From Candidatus Rokuibacteriota bacterium (GTDB lineage: Bacteria > Methylomirabilota > Methylomirabilia > Rokubacteriales > CSP1-6): DNA of 64,000 bases. Made by a program: the position numbers and the translations under genes. The notes under the pieces were generated by a model. It did not search any database. It saw nothing but the letters and a program-made list of their open reading frames with translations, and was not told the DNA's origin. The stretch spans positions 80,363 to 144,362 of the forward strand of contig JACPCW010000071.1 of assembly GCA_016184365.1 (NCBI GenBank), given 5' to 3'. This document shows positions 48,444 through 56,974 of the stretch, piece after piece. Within the stretch, counting starts at the first letter, position 1, and every line of letters starts with the position of its first letter.

Positions 48444-48449
48444 TATTCT
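48444..48449 (+). promoter_or_regulatory. -10 box for probably leaderless Mur-ligase gene
   Basis: TATTCT, six bases, then the GTG at 48456. No Shine-Dalgarno sequence; no good -35. Confidence 0.45.
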
Positions 48450-48455
48450 CGGGAC

Positions 48456-49784
48456 GTGAGCCTTCCGCGATACCACTTTTCCGGCATCGCCGGCGCCGGC
48501 ATGAATCCGCTCGCGCGGCTGATGCGCGCGCGCGGCCACGACGTGCAGGGCTCGGACCGCTCGCTCGATCAGGGCAAGAACGCGCGCATCGCCGCCGAGC
48601 TCGCGAGTCTCGGCATCCGCGTCATCCCCCAGGACGGCACGGGCGTCACCGCCGGGATCGACCGCTTCATCTATTCCACCGCCGTCGAGGCCGACACGCC
48701 CGAGATGCGGGCGGCGCGCGCGCTCGGTCTCGACATGGTCCCGCGCCCGGCGCTGCTCGCGGAGATCGTCAACGCCGGCCAGCCCGGCGTCGCGATCGCC
48801 GGGACGAGCGGCAAGAGCACGATCACCGGCATGGTCGGCTTCGCCCTGCGCGAAGCGGGACGCGCGTCGACCGTGATCGGCGGCGCCGCGCTGGTCGGCG
48901 AGGGCAGCGGCGGCTGCTTCATTCCAGGACCCGCCGATGGACCGGTGGCGGCGGAGGCGTGCGAGTCGGACGGCACCCTCGTGGGGTACCGGCCGGCGAT
49001 CGGTCTCATCCACAACGTGAGCCGCGATCACGCGGAGCTGCCGTCGCTTCGCGCGCAGTTTTCCACGTTCGCCGAGCGCTCGGCGCGCCTGCTCGTCAAC
49101 GCGCGCTGTCCCGAGGCGCTCGCGATCGGCCGCCGCTTCAAGGCCGTGACGTACGGCGCCGTCGCGTTCGCCGACGTCCCGCTCGACGTCGCCGCGGCCG
49201 GACCCGATCGCGCGCGCGGCGTGCTCCGGCTGCCGGGCGGCGATCTCGCTCTCGACATCCCGCAGCCGGGCCTGCACAACCTCGAGAACGCGGCGGCGGC
49301 GGCCATGGTCGCGCTCGAGGTCGGCGTCGCGCGGAGCTTACAGGTGATCGGCCCGACGAGCTCAGGCGTGCGCGTGGTCGACGACTATGCGCACAACGCC
49401 GACAAGCTGCGCGCGGCGATCGTCACCGCCCAGGCCGGCGCCGGCCGGGTCGTGGCTGTCTTCCAGCCGCACGGCTTCGGCCCCGCGCGCTTTCTTCGAT
49501 CCGAGCTGCGCGACATGCTGCCGACGGTGCTGCGCCCGAACGACCGCTTCTGCTACGCCGAGATCTTTTATGCCGGCGGCACCGTCGCGAAGGACATCGG
49601 CAGCCGCATGCTCGCCGACGATCTGCCGCCGGCGCTGCGCTGCGGCTACGCCGCCGACCACGACGCCGTACGGCGCTGGGTCGCCGGCGCGGCGCGGCCG
49701 GGCGACACGGTGCTGATCATGGGCGCGCGCGATCCCGATCTGCCGGTGCTCGCGCGCACGGTGTTCGATACACTGCAGGGGTGA
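48456..49784 (+). CDS. Mur-ligase-family protein (MurC/Mpl-like) with shortened linker
   Basis: 442 residues. The N-terminal Rossmann domain is YHFSGIAGAGMNPLARLMRA with GSDRS; the ATP loop is VAIAGTSGKSTITGMVGFAL; then SRDHAELPSLR, the PGLHNLENAAAAAMVALEVG region and DDYAHNADKLRAAI of the C-domain. MurC and Mpl add a peptide or alanine to UDP-MurNAc. Between ALEVGVA and VIGPTSSGVRVVDDYAH the usual helix plus F-x-G-x-x-R-R segment (about 15 residues) is missing. No other mur gene is nearby, so it may be a recycling ligase, a divergent ligase or inactive. Confidence 0.8.
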   Translation: MSLPRYHFSGIAGAGMNPLARLMRARGHDVQGSDRSLDQGKNARIAAELASLGIRVIPQDGTGVTAGIDRFIYSTAVEADTPEMRAARALGLDMVPRPALLAEIVNAGQPGVAIAGTSGKSTITGMVGFALREAGRASTVIGGAALVGEGSGGCFIPGPADGPVAAEACESDGTLVGYRPAIGLIHNVSRDHAELPSLRAQFSTFAERSARLLVNARCPEALAIGRRFKAVTYGAVAFADVPLDVAAAGPDRARGVLRLPGGDLALDIPQPGLHNLENAAAAAMVALEVGVARSLQVIGPTSSGVRVVDDYAHNADKLRAAIVTAQAGAGRVVAVFQPHGFGPARFLRSELRDMLPTVLRPNDRFCYAEIFYAGGTVAKDIGSRMLADDLPPALRCGYAADHDAVRRWVAGAARPGDTVLIMGARDPDLPVLARTVFDTLQG

Positions 49785-50470
49785 GTACCCACACCGACCT
49801 CGGACCGTTTCTCGCGCCCGCCACGTTCGTCGACAGCGATGCCGCCAGCATCCGGGAGTTTGCCGCCCGCGCCGTCGGTGAAGAAACCGATCCCGTGAAG
49901 CAGGCCGTTCGGCTCTACTACGCCGTTCGCGATGGCATCGTTTACACCCCGTATCTCGACTTCACGTCGCCGGACACGTACCGCGCCAGCGCCGTGCTCG
50001 CGAAGGGCGCCGGCTTCTGCGTCGGCAAGGCCGCGGTGCTCACCGCGTGCGCGCGCGCCGTCGGCATTCCGGCCCGTCTCGGATTCGCCGACGTCCGGAA
50101 CCACCTCTGCACGCCGCGCCTCCGCGAGCGGATGGGCGGCACCGACGTCTTCTACTTCCACGGCTACGTCGAGCTGCATCTGGACGGCCGGTGGGTGAAG
50201 GCGACGCCCGCGTTCGATCGCGCGCTCTGCGAGAAGTTCGGCGTCCACGCGCTCGAGTTCGACGGGCACGCCGATTCGCTCTTCCAGCCCTTCGACGTGA
50301 CCGGCCGGCGGCACATGGAATATCTGCACGATCGCGGCAGCATGCCCGACGTGCCGGCCGACGAGATCATGGCAACGTTCGACCGGTTCTATCCCGCCCT
50401 CACCGCCGCGACCGCCGTCGCGCCCGCCACGCAGTTCCGGCGGGAAGCCGAACAAGCCTCGGGCGCGTAG
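49781..50470 (+). CDS. Transglutaminase-like cysteine peptidase-fold protein
   Basis: 229 residues from a GTG that overlaps the Mur-ligase stop (GTGA). The catalytic Cys is in AKGAGFCVGKAAVLTACARA, with the following VGIPARLGFADVRNHL; the His in YFHGYVELHLDG and the Asp in WVKATPAFDRAL complete the triad. Bacterial members cleave or form amide bonds. No signal peptide, so cytosolic. The coupling to a Mur-type amide ligase suggests a pair acting on the same peptide, one making and the other breaking the bond. Confidence 0.85.
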   Translation: MSTHTDLGPFLAPATFVDSDAASIREFAARAVGEETDPVKQAVRLYYAVRDGIVYTPYLDFTSPDTYRASAVLAKGAGFCVGKAAVLTACARAVGIPARLGFADVRNHLCTPRLRERMGGTDVFYFHGYVELHLDGRWVKATPAFDRALCEKFGVHALEFDGHADSLFQPFDVTGRRHMEYLHDRGSMPDVPADEIMATFDRFYPALTAATAVAPATQFRREAEQASGA

Positions 50471-50665
50471 CGTCCGACACCGACGCTAGCCGCCCGCTGA
50501 CCGACCCGCTCAAAACCGCGGCACCACCTCGGCGGCTGCTCGTTTCACAGGCAGTCCTGGGCCGCCCGCCGCCCGTCAAGTTCGCGACTTCACGCGCATC
50601 GACCTTCGGCACGTCCATTGCCTCGACGCCGCCCGAGCAGGCGACGCCTGCCGGGAGGAGATCTC

Positions 50666-52258
50666 ATGCGAACAGCCGCGCGGTGCCTGATCGCTTTCAT
50701 GATGCTGGCCTGGGGGGCGACGGCGTCGGCCCAGGGACGGAACGAGACGCTGCTGGTCGTCACGGAATCCGGGCCGAACAGCATGGACATCCACGGGGTC
50801 GGTGCCAACCGCCCCGCGTATCAGGCGTCGTGGAACATCTATGACCGGCTGATCACGTACGGGACGAAGGCGTCGCCGGACGGGTCGCGGATGTACGACT
50901 ACGCGAGTCTCAAGCCCGAGCTGGCCGAGAGCTGGACCGTGGCGCCGGACGGGATGTCGGTGACGTTCAAGCTGCGGCGCGACGCGAAGTTTCACGACGG
51001 CACGCCGGTGACCGCGAAGGACGTGAAGTGGTCGTTCGACCGCGCGGTCACCGTCGGCGGATTCCCCACGTTCCAGATGAAGGCCGGCTCGCTCGAGAAG
51101 CCGGCGCAGTTCGAGGCCGTCGACGACCACACCTTCCGCGTGAAGCTCCTCCGCAAGGACAAGCTCACGCTGCCGGACATCGGCGTGCCCGTGCCGGCGA
51201 TCTACAACTCCACCCTCGCGAAGAAGCACGCGACGGCGAGCGATCCGTGGGCGATGGAGTGGCTGAAGAACAACGCGGCGGCCGGTGGCGCGTACAAGCT
51301 CGAGTCGTGGAAGCCGGGACAGGAGACGGTCTACGTCCGGTTCGACGACTGGAAGTCCGGCCCGCTGCCGAAGCTGAAGAAGGTCATCGTGCGGGAAGTG
51401 CCGTCGGCCGGGAACCGCCGCGCGCTGCTCGAGCGCGGAGACGCCGACATCTCGTTCGACCTGCCGCCGAAGGACTTCTCGGAGATGGCGAAGGCGGGGA
51501 AGGTCGCGGTCGTGTCGCATCCCGTGGAGAACGCGTTCGCCTACGTCGGGATGAACGTGAAGAACCCCCCGTTCAACAGCCCCAAGGTTCGGCAGGCCGT
51601 CGCGCACGCGATCCCCTTCGAGAAGATCTTCTCGTCGGCGGTCTTCGAGCGCGGCGTGGCGCTCAACGGCAACCCGATCGCCGCGCTCACGCACGGCCAC
51701 GAGCTCGTGAAGACGCCGTTCAAGTACGACATCGCGAAGGCCCGGGCGCTCATGGCGGAGGCGGGCCACGCGAAGGGCTTCGAGACGACGCTGTCGTTCG
51801 ACCAGGGGTTCGCGACGACCAACGAGCCCATGGCCGTCCTCGTCCAGGAGTCGCTGGCGCAGATCGGCATCAAGACCACGATCAACAAGATCCCGGGGTC
51901 GAACTGGCGGAACATGCTCCTGAAAAAGGAGATGCCGATCTTCCTCAACGCGTTCGGCGGCTGGCTGAACTATCCGGAGTACTTCTTCTTCTGGAACTAC
52001 CACGGCCAGAACGCCGTCTTCAACACGAGCTCGTACCAGAGCCCGGAGATGGACAAGCTGATCGACGCCGCGCGGTTCGAGAGCGATCCGCGGAAGTACT
52101 CGGAGCTCGTGCGCAGCTTCGCGCGCCTGGCCGTCGCCGACCTGCCGCGCGTCGCCGTGTACCAGCCGCTGCTCGACGTCGCGATGCAGAAGAACGTGAG
52201 GGGTTACCAGTACTGGTTCCACCGGCAGCTCGACTACCGGCAGCTGTCGAAGGAATGA
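50666..52258 (+). CDS. Dipeptide/oligopeptide-type ABC solute-binding protein (system 2)
   Basis: 530 residues. Signal peptide about 1-23 (CLIAFMMLAWGATASAQG), then LLVVTESGPNSMDIHGVGAN, FHDGTPVTAKDVKWSFDRAV and SPKVRQAVAHAIPFEKIFSS. GGGAGGAG lies 8 nt upstream of the ATG. It heads a complete five-gene transporter (receptor, two permeases, two ATPases) with overlapping genes. The 195 nt upstream contain no recognised feature. Confidence 0.93.
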   Translation: MRTAARCLIAFMMLAWGATASAQGRNETLLVVTESGPNSMDIHGVGANRPAYQASWNIYDRLITYGTKASPDGSRMYDYASLKPELAESWTVAPDGMSVTFKLRRDAKFHDGTPVTAKDVKWSFDRAVTVGGFPTFQMKAGSLEKPAQFEAVDDHTFRVKLLRKDKLTLPDIGVPVPAIYNSTLAKKHATASDPWAMEWLKNNAAAGGAYKLESWKPGQETVYVRFDDWKSGPLPKLKKVIVREVPSAGNRRALLERGDADISFDLPPKDFSEMAKAGKVAVVSHPVENAFAYVGMNVKNPPFNSPKVRQAVAHAIPFEKIFSSAVFERGVALNGNPIAALTHGHELVKTPFKYDIAKARALMAEAGHAKGFETTLSFDQGFATTNEPMAVLVQESLAQIGIKTTINKIPGSNWRNMLLKKEMPIFLNAFGGWLNYPEYFFFWNYHGQNAVFNTSSYQSPEMDKLIDAARFESDPRKYSELVRSFARLAVADLPRVAVYQPLLDVAMQKNVRGYQYWFHRQLDYRQLSKE

Positions 52259-53265
52259 GGCTCGTCGGCCGGCGGCTCGCCCTCGCGATCCCCGGCCTGG
52301 TCGGCGTGGTCGTCGTCACCTTCCTCCTCAACCGGGCGCTGCCGGGCGACCCCGCGGCGTTCTTTGCCGGACCGGCGGCGACGAAGCAGGCGATCGACGA
52401 GATCCGGGTGAAGCTCGGCCTCGACCGGAGCCTCCCCGAGCAGTTCCTGTACTACGTGCGCGATCTCGGTCGCGGGAATCTCGGCACGTCGCTGACGACC
52501 GGCCAGTCCGTGGTGTCGGATCTCGTGCAGCGGCTGCCCGCGTCGCTCGAGCTCACGCTGGCCGGTCTGGCGCTCGCCGTCGGCGTCGCGCTGCCCGTCG
52601 GCGTGTTCGCGGCGACGCGTCCCGGCTCGTGGATCGATCACGTCGCGCGTGTCGTGACGACGACGGGCGTGTCGTTGCCGGTGTTCTTCACCGGCCTGCT
52701 CCTCGTGTACGTCTTCTACTACCTGCTCGGCTGGGCGCCCGCGCCCCTCGGCCGGCTGGACGCATTCGCTTCCGCACCGCGGACGATCACCGGCTTTTTC
52801 ACGATCGACGCGCTCCTCACCGGACAGCCGGCGACCGCCGGGGCGGCGGTGCGGCAGCTCGTGCTGCCCGCGGTCACGCTCGGCATCTTCGCGATGGCGC
52901 CGATCGCGCGCATGACGCGGGCGGCGATGCTCGGCGTGCTCTCGAGCGACTTCATCCGCACCGCGCGCGCGGCCGGGCTGGCGTCGCGCACGGTGCTGTT
53001 CACGTACGCGTTCCGGAACGCGATGCTTCCGGTCGTGACGCTGCTCGGCATGATCTTCTCGTTCCTGCTCGGCGCGAACGTGCTCGTCGAGAAGGTCTTC
53101 GCGTGGCCCGGCATCGGCTCCTATGCGCTCGAAGCGCTGATCGCATCCGATTACGCGCCCGTGCAGGGGTTCGTGCTCGTGATGGCCACGATCTACGTGC
53201 TGCTGAACCTCGCGATCGACGTGCTCTACGGCGTGATCGACCCGCGCGTGAGAATCGAGGCGTGA
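52255..53265 (+). CDS. Dipeptide-type ABC permease, DppB-like (system 2)
   Basis: 336 residues; ATG overlaps the receptor stop (ATGA). RLALAIPGLVGVVVVTFLLN, RALPGDPAAFFAG, GRGNLGTSLTTGQSVVSDLV and SSDFIRTARAAGLASRTVLF (EAA loop) are family signatures. About six spans. The long periplasmic loop around FASAPRTITGFFTIDALLTG is typical of peptide permeases. Confidence 0.92.
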   Translation: MRLVGRRLALAIPGLVGVVVVTFLLNRALPGDPAAFFAGPAATKQAIDEIRVKLGLDRSLPEQFLYYVRDLGRGNLGTSLTTGQSVVSDLVQRLPASLELTLAGLALAVGVALPVGVFAATRPGSWIDHVARVVTTTGVSLPVFFTGLLLVYVFYYLLGWAPAPLGRLDAFASAPRTITGFFTIDALLTGQPATAGAAVRQLVLPAVTLGIFAMAPIARMTRAAMLGVLSSDFIRTARAAGLASRTVLFTYAFRNAMLPVVTLLGMIFSFLLGANVLVEKVFAWPGIGSYALEALIASDYAPVQGFVLVMATIYVLLNLAIDVLYGVIDPRVRIEA

Positions 53266-54107
53266 CCGGCTTCCTCCGTCACGCGCGGTACGTGGTGACC
53301 GAGAACCCCGTGACGCTCGTCGCGTTCGGTCTGCTGCTGTTCCTGGTCGTGCTGGCGTTCATCGGGCCGACCATCGCGCCCCACGACCCGCTGGCCACGG
53401 ACACCGCGCGCAAGCTCGAGCCACCAACGCGAGCGCACTGGTTCGGCACCGACCAGCTCGGCCGCGACATCCTGAGCCGCGTGGTCGTCGCGACGCGCCT
53501 CGATCTCGCCATCGCGCTCGGCGCCGTCGCGCTGTCGTTCGCGGCGGGGAGCCTGCTCGGCTCGTGCGCCGGATATTTCGGCGGATGGACGGACCGGCTG
53601 GTGACGCGCGTGATGGACACGATCATGGCGTTCCCGCTGTTCGTGCTCGCGATGGGCATCGTGGCGGCGCTCGGCAACACGCTCGCGAACATCGTGTACG
53701 CGACCGCCGTCATCAACGTGCCGTTCTACGCGCGCATGGCGCGCGCGGAGGTGAACGTGCGGCGTGACGCCGGCTTCGTGCACGCCGCGCGACTGGCCGG
53801 CAATGGCCCGGCGCGCGTGCTCGCGGTGCACGTGTTCCCGAACTGCCTGCCGCCGATGATGGTGCAGGTGTCGCTGAATCTCGGCTGGGCGATCCTGAAC
53901 GCCGCGGCGCTGTCGTTCATCGGTCTCGGCGTGCGGCCGCCGACGCCGGAGTGGGGAATCATGGTCGCCGAGGGCGCGGCGTTCATGGTCTCCGGCGAAT
54001 GGTGGATCGCGCTGTTTCCAGGGCTGATGCTGATGCTCGCCGTGTTTTGCTTCAACCTGCTTGGGGATGGACTGAGAGATCTGATCGACCCGCGGCGCCG
54101 TACGTGA
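53262..54107 (+). CDS. Dipeptide-type ABC permease, DppC-like (system 2)
   Basis: 281 residues from a GTG overlapping the previous stop. HWFGTDQLGRDILSRVVVAT is the DppC/OppC signature; HAARLAGNGPARVLAVHVFP is the EAA loop; ALSFIGLGVRPPTPEWGIMV the conserved late segment. Unlike the system 1 partner it has no hairpin-element N-terminus. Confidence 0.92.
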   Translation: MTGFLRHARYVVTENPVTLVAFGLLLFLVVLAFIGPTIAPHDPLATDTARKLEPPTRAHWFGTDQLGRDILSRVVVATRLDLAIALGAVALSFAAGSLLGSCAGYFGGWTDRLVTRVMDTIMAFPLFVLAMGIVAALGNTLANIVYATAVINVPFYARMARAEVNVRRDAGFVHAARLAGNGPARVLAVHVFPNCLPPMMVQVSLNLGWAILNAAALSFIGLGVRPPTPEWGIMVAEGAAFMVSGEWWIALFPGLMLMLAVFCFNLLGDGLRDLIDPRRRT

Positions 54108-55204
54108 TGGCAGCCGGATTTTTTGTAGCGGGGTCCGTGAGCCCGCAACCACCGAGGGTGGGCCTTCCATCTCCCGGCGTGGCTGCGCCTCCCGCGAGCA
54201 CGCCGCCCTCCGCGGACGCTCCGCTTCACGCCGTCAGCCCGGGCCCGCCGCTGCTTGCCGTCGAGCACTTGTGCGTCGAGTTTCGCACCCGACACGGCGT
54301 CGTCCGCGCGCTCGAGGAGGTGCGGTTCATCGTGCGGCGAGGCGAGACCGTCGGCATCGTCGGGGAGAGCGGCTCCGGGAAGTCCGTGACCGCGTACGCG
54401 CTGATGGGGATTCTCGATCCGGCGGCGCGCGTGACGGACGGGCGTGCCGTGTTCGGCGGGCTCGATCTGCTGCACGCAAGCCGGCAGGAGCTCGAGGCGT
54501 ACCGTGGCCGCGAGCTGGCCATGATCTTCCAGAGCCCGCGCACCGCGCTGAATCCGATCCGCACCGTCGGTCGCCAGATCGAAGACGTGCTGCTCCGCCA
54601 CCAGACCGTGCCGCGCGCGAAGGTGCGCGACCGTGTGATCGAGCTGCTCACGCTGGTGCAGATTCCCGACCCCGAGCGGCGTGCGCGCGCGTATCCGTTC
54701 GAGATGTCCGGCGGCATGTGCCAGCGCGTGATGATCGCGCTCGCCATCGCCGCGTCGCCGTCGCTGCTCGTCGCCGACGAGCCGACCACCGGGCTCGACG
54801 TCACGACGCAGGCCGCGATTCTCGACCTGCTCGATGAGCTCGCGCGGACTACCGGGATGGCGACGGTGCTGATCAGCCACGACCTCGGCCTGATCGCCGA
54901 GCGCTGCGACCGGATCGTCGTCATGCACGCCGGGCACGTCGTGGAAGAGGCGCCGGCCCGCGCGATGTTCGCCGGCCCGCGGCATCCATATACCGCGCGC
55001 CTGCTGGCGTCGACGCCGCGCGTGGGTGCCAAGCTCGCGGAGCTCGTGCCGATTCCCGGCGGCGTGCCCGATCTGCGCGCGGAGCTTCCGCCGTGCCGTT
55101 ACCGCGCGCGGTGCGAGCGCGCCGTGGCCGAGTGTGACGAGCCGCCGCTGCCACGGACCCAGGTCGCGCCCGGTCACCTCGTCGCCTGCCGGAGGCCGCT
55201 GTGA
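54107..55204 (+). CDS. Dipeptide-type ABC ATPase, DppD-like
   Basis: 365 residues from the ATG at 54107, sharing one base with the preceding stop. The first 40 residues (SPQPPRVGLPSPGVAAPPAS) are a Pro-rich extension; a GTG at 54137 would remove part. Walker A is IVGESGSGKSVTAYALMG, signature MSGGMCQRVMIALAIAASPS, Walker B LLVADEPTTGLDVTTQA. The C-terminal oligopeptide-ATPase extension has cysteines (CRYRARCERAVAECDEPP) that in relatives bind an iron-sulfur cluster. May serve system 1 as well. Confidence 0.92.
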   Translation: MAAGFFVAGSVSPQPPRVGLPSPGVAAPPASTPPSADAPLHAVSPGPPLLAVEHLCVEFRTRHGVVRALEEVRFIVRRGETVGIVGESGSGKSVTAYALMGILDPAARVTDGRAVFGGLDLLHASRQELEAYRGRELAMIFQSPRTALNPIRTVGRQIEDVLLRHQTVPRAKVRDRVIELLTLVQIPDPERRARAYPFEMSGGMCQRVMIALAIAASPSLLVADEPTTGLDVTTQAAILDLLDELARTTGMATVLISHDLGLIAERCDRIVVMHAGHVVEEAPARAMFAGPRHPYTARLLASTPRVGAKLAELVPIPGGVPDLRAELPPCRYRARCERAVAECDEPPLPRTQVAPGHLVACRRPL

Positions 55205-56184
55205 TCCTCGACGTCCGGGCGCTCACGCGGCGGTTTCCCGTGCGTGGCGGCCACGGCGCCGTGCATGCCGTCGACGACGTCACGTTTGCGATCGGCCACG
55301 GCGAATCCGTCGGCCTCGTCGGCGAGTCCGGCTGCGGCAAGTCGACGGTCGTCCGGCTGGTCACTCGCCTCGACGATCCGACCGACGGCCGCATCTTCTT
55401 CGAGGGCCACGATGTCGGTGCGATCCCCGCGAAGCGGTTCGCCCGCACGGCGGCGCGCGGCCGGATCCAGATGGTGTTTCAGGATCCCGCCGACAGCCTC
55501 AATCCGCGCTTCACGGCGTTCGACACGATCGCCGACCCGATGCGGCGCCTCGGCGAGTCGGCGATGCGCGCGCGCCTGCGCGATCGCGTGCACGAAGTCG
55601 CCGATCTCTGCGGGCTGCCGGCCGAGCTGCTCGGCCGCTATCCGCATCAGCTCTCCGGCGGTCAGCAGCAGCGTGTCGGCATCGCGCGCGCGATCGCGCT
55701 CGAGCCACGGCTGCTCGTGCTCGACGAGCCGACCTCGGCGCTCGACGTGTCGGTGCAGGCGGTGATCCTGCACCTGCTGGCGGACCTCCGTCAGCGGCTC
55801 GGGATGAGCTATCTCTTCGTGTCGCACGACCTCAACGTGGTGCGGATGCTGACCGACCGCGTGCTCGTCATGTACCTCGGCCGCATCGTGGAGCAGGGCC
55901 CGGCGGACGTCGTCTTCGAGCAGCCGGCGCATCCGTACACGCGCGCGCTGCTGTCCGCCGTGCCGGCGGACGGCGGAGGTCCGCGATCGCGCATATGCCT
56001 CACCGGCGAGCCGCGCAGTCCGATCGACCCGTCGCCGACGGTGTGCCGCTTCCACGGCCGGTGCCCGGAGGGCTTCGAGCGCTGCGAGCGCGAGATGCCG
56101 GTGCTGCGTGCGGCCGGCGCGGGCCGCGACCACGAAGCGGCCTGTCATCTGCTCGACGCGCCGGTCGGTTCAGCAGTCTCCTGA
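55201..56184 (+). CDS. Dipeptide-type ABC ATPase, DppF-like
   Basis: 327 residues from a GTG overlapping the DppD-like stop (GTGA). Walker A LVGESGCGKSTVVRLVTRL, signature LSGGQQQRVGIARAIALEPR, Walker B LLVLDEPTSALDVSVQAV, and the C-terminal Cys motif CRFHGRCPEGFERCEREMP. With the DppD-like protein it energises peptide uptake. It ends 1 nt from the convergent nucleotidyltransferase remnant. Confidence 0.93.
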   Translation: MILDVRALTRRFPVRGGHGAVHAVDDVTFAIGHGESVGLVGESGCGKSTVVRLVTRLDDPTDGRIFFEGHDVGAIPAKRFARTAARGRIQMVFQDPADSLNPRFTAFDTIADPMRRLGESAMRARLRDRVHEVADLCGLPAELLGRYPHQLSGGQQQRVGIARAIALEPRLLVLDEPTSALDVSVQAVILHLLADLRQRLGMSYLFVSHDLNVVRMLTDRVLVMYLGRIVEQGPADVVFEQPAHPYTRALLSAVPADGGGPRSRICLTGEPRSPIDPSPTVCRFHGRCPEGFERCEREMPVLRAAGAGRDHEAACHLLDAPVGSAVS

Positions 56185-56185
56185 G

Positions 56186-56701
56186 TCAGTCGTCGTCGGC
56201 GCCCGACGCCGCATCGAGCACCCACCCGAGCTCGGCACTGAGACCGAGCCGCGCGGCCGCCCCGCCTTGAGCTTCATGAGGATCAGATCCCTCGGGGGCG
56301 ACGACTGCGACTGATTGGCCTTCGGCTTCGAGCCTTCGTCGCCGGGCGATGGCCGCCATCTCATGGTCGTCACGCGGTCGCATGAGATCGATGATGGCGC
56401 CCGGGCCCGTCAGCCGCACATGCTGACCGCGCAGCAGCGGGTTGCTGTTCAGCCACGCGTCATCGATGCGGACGCCACGCTGCGAGACCGCGCGGGCGGG
56501 CGCATCGAGACCGGCCTCGTCGCTCAGAACCGTCGAATCGAGAGCGGCCGTCGCCCTCGGTCGACCCCACATGGCCACGGCCATGGCGCCGACGACCATG
56601 TACGCCGCGCCGATGCCGTCGAGATCGCGGACGAGCGAAAGAAGTCTGGCAGAGAGCGATGGCGGAGACGCGTCCGGCGTGTCAGGAGACACGCCGGACA
56701 A
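56186..56701 (-). pseudogene. Nucleotidyltransferase (MNT/AbiEii-type), frameshifted and active-site degenerate
   Basis: The open frame encodes 171 residues. AYMVVGAMAVAMWGRPRATA is the usual nucleotidyltransferase opening, but the DxD has become A-L-D (TAALDSTVL), losing the first Asp. PLLRGQHVRLTGPGAIIDLM and RPRDDHEMAAIARRRRLEAE are family-like. Then the frame shifts: the conserved DLILMKLKAGRPR segment is present at about 56253-56291 in another frame, consistent with an extra G in GAGGGATC. The acidic end of the open frame (LDAASGADDD) may be the original tail. Decay or base error; I favour decay because the active site is also lost. Confidence 0.72.
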
Positions 56702-56906
56702 ATCGAGCTTGCGCGCGTTCGTACCGGTTCAGCACTTCGTTGATGGTCGATCCCTGCTCGTCCGCCTGCCGCCGAAGCGCCGCGTGCGCGAACGCCATCA
56801 GCTCGCAGGCGGCGCGGAACCGCTCGGTCGGGGAGCGGTCGTCCGGGCCGTCGGCGCGACATCCCTCGCCGAGGCGCCGCAGCCACATGGGGCGCGGACG
56901 CGTCAT
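56682..56906 (-). CDS. Small antitoxin-like partner of nucleotidyltransferase
   Basis: 74 residues: RPRPMWLRRLGEGCRADGPD, then RSPTERFRAACELMAFAHAA and EQGSTINEVLNRYERAQARF. The PTERFRAACELMAFAHAAL helix has the same place and pattern as TPAERIAMMWPLAESAW in the 29391 partner protein. It overlaps the nucleotidyltransferase start by 20 nt. TAGAAT ends 6 nt before the ATG. It appears intact although its partner is broken. Confidence 0.65.
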   Translation of the reverse strand: MTRPRPMWLRRLGEGCRADGPDDRSPTERFRAACELMAFAHAALRRQADEQGSTINEVLNRYERAQARFVRRVS

Positions 56907-56912
56907 GCCGAG

Positions 56913-56940
56913 ATTCTAGCGTGCGGGTGTGCCGCGTCGA
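56913..56940 (-). promoter_or_regulatory. Promoter for leaderless antitoxin-like gene
   Basis: TCGACG (56940-56935), 16 nt, TAGAAT (56918-56913), then six bases to the ATG at 56906. No Shine-Dalgarno sequence. Confidence 0.48.
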
Positions 56941-56974
56941 TGGATCGTGCACAATCGACGGAGGAGGTCCGCCC

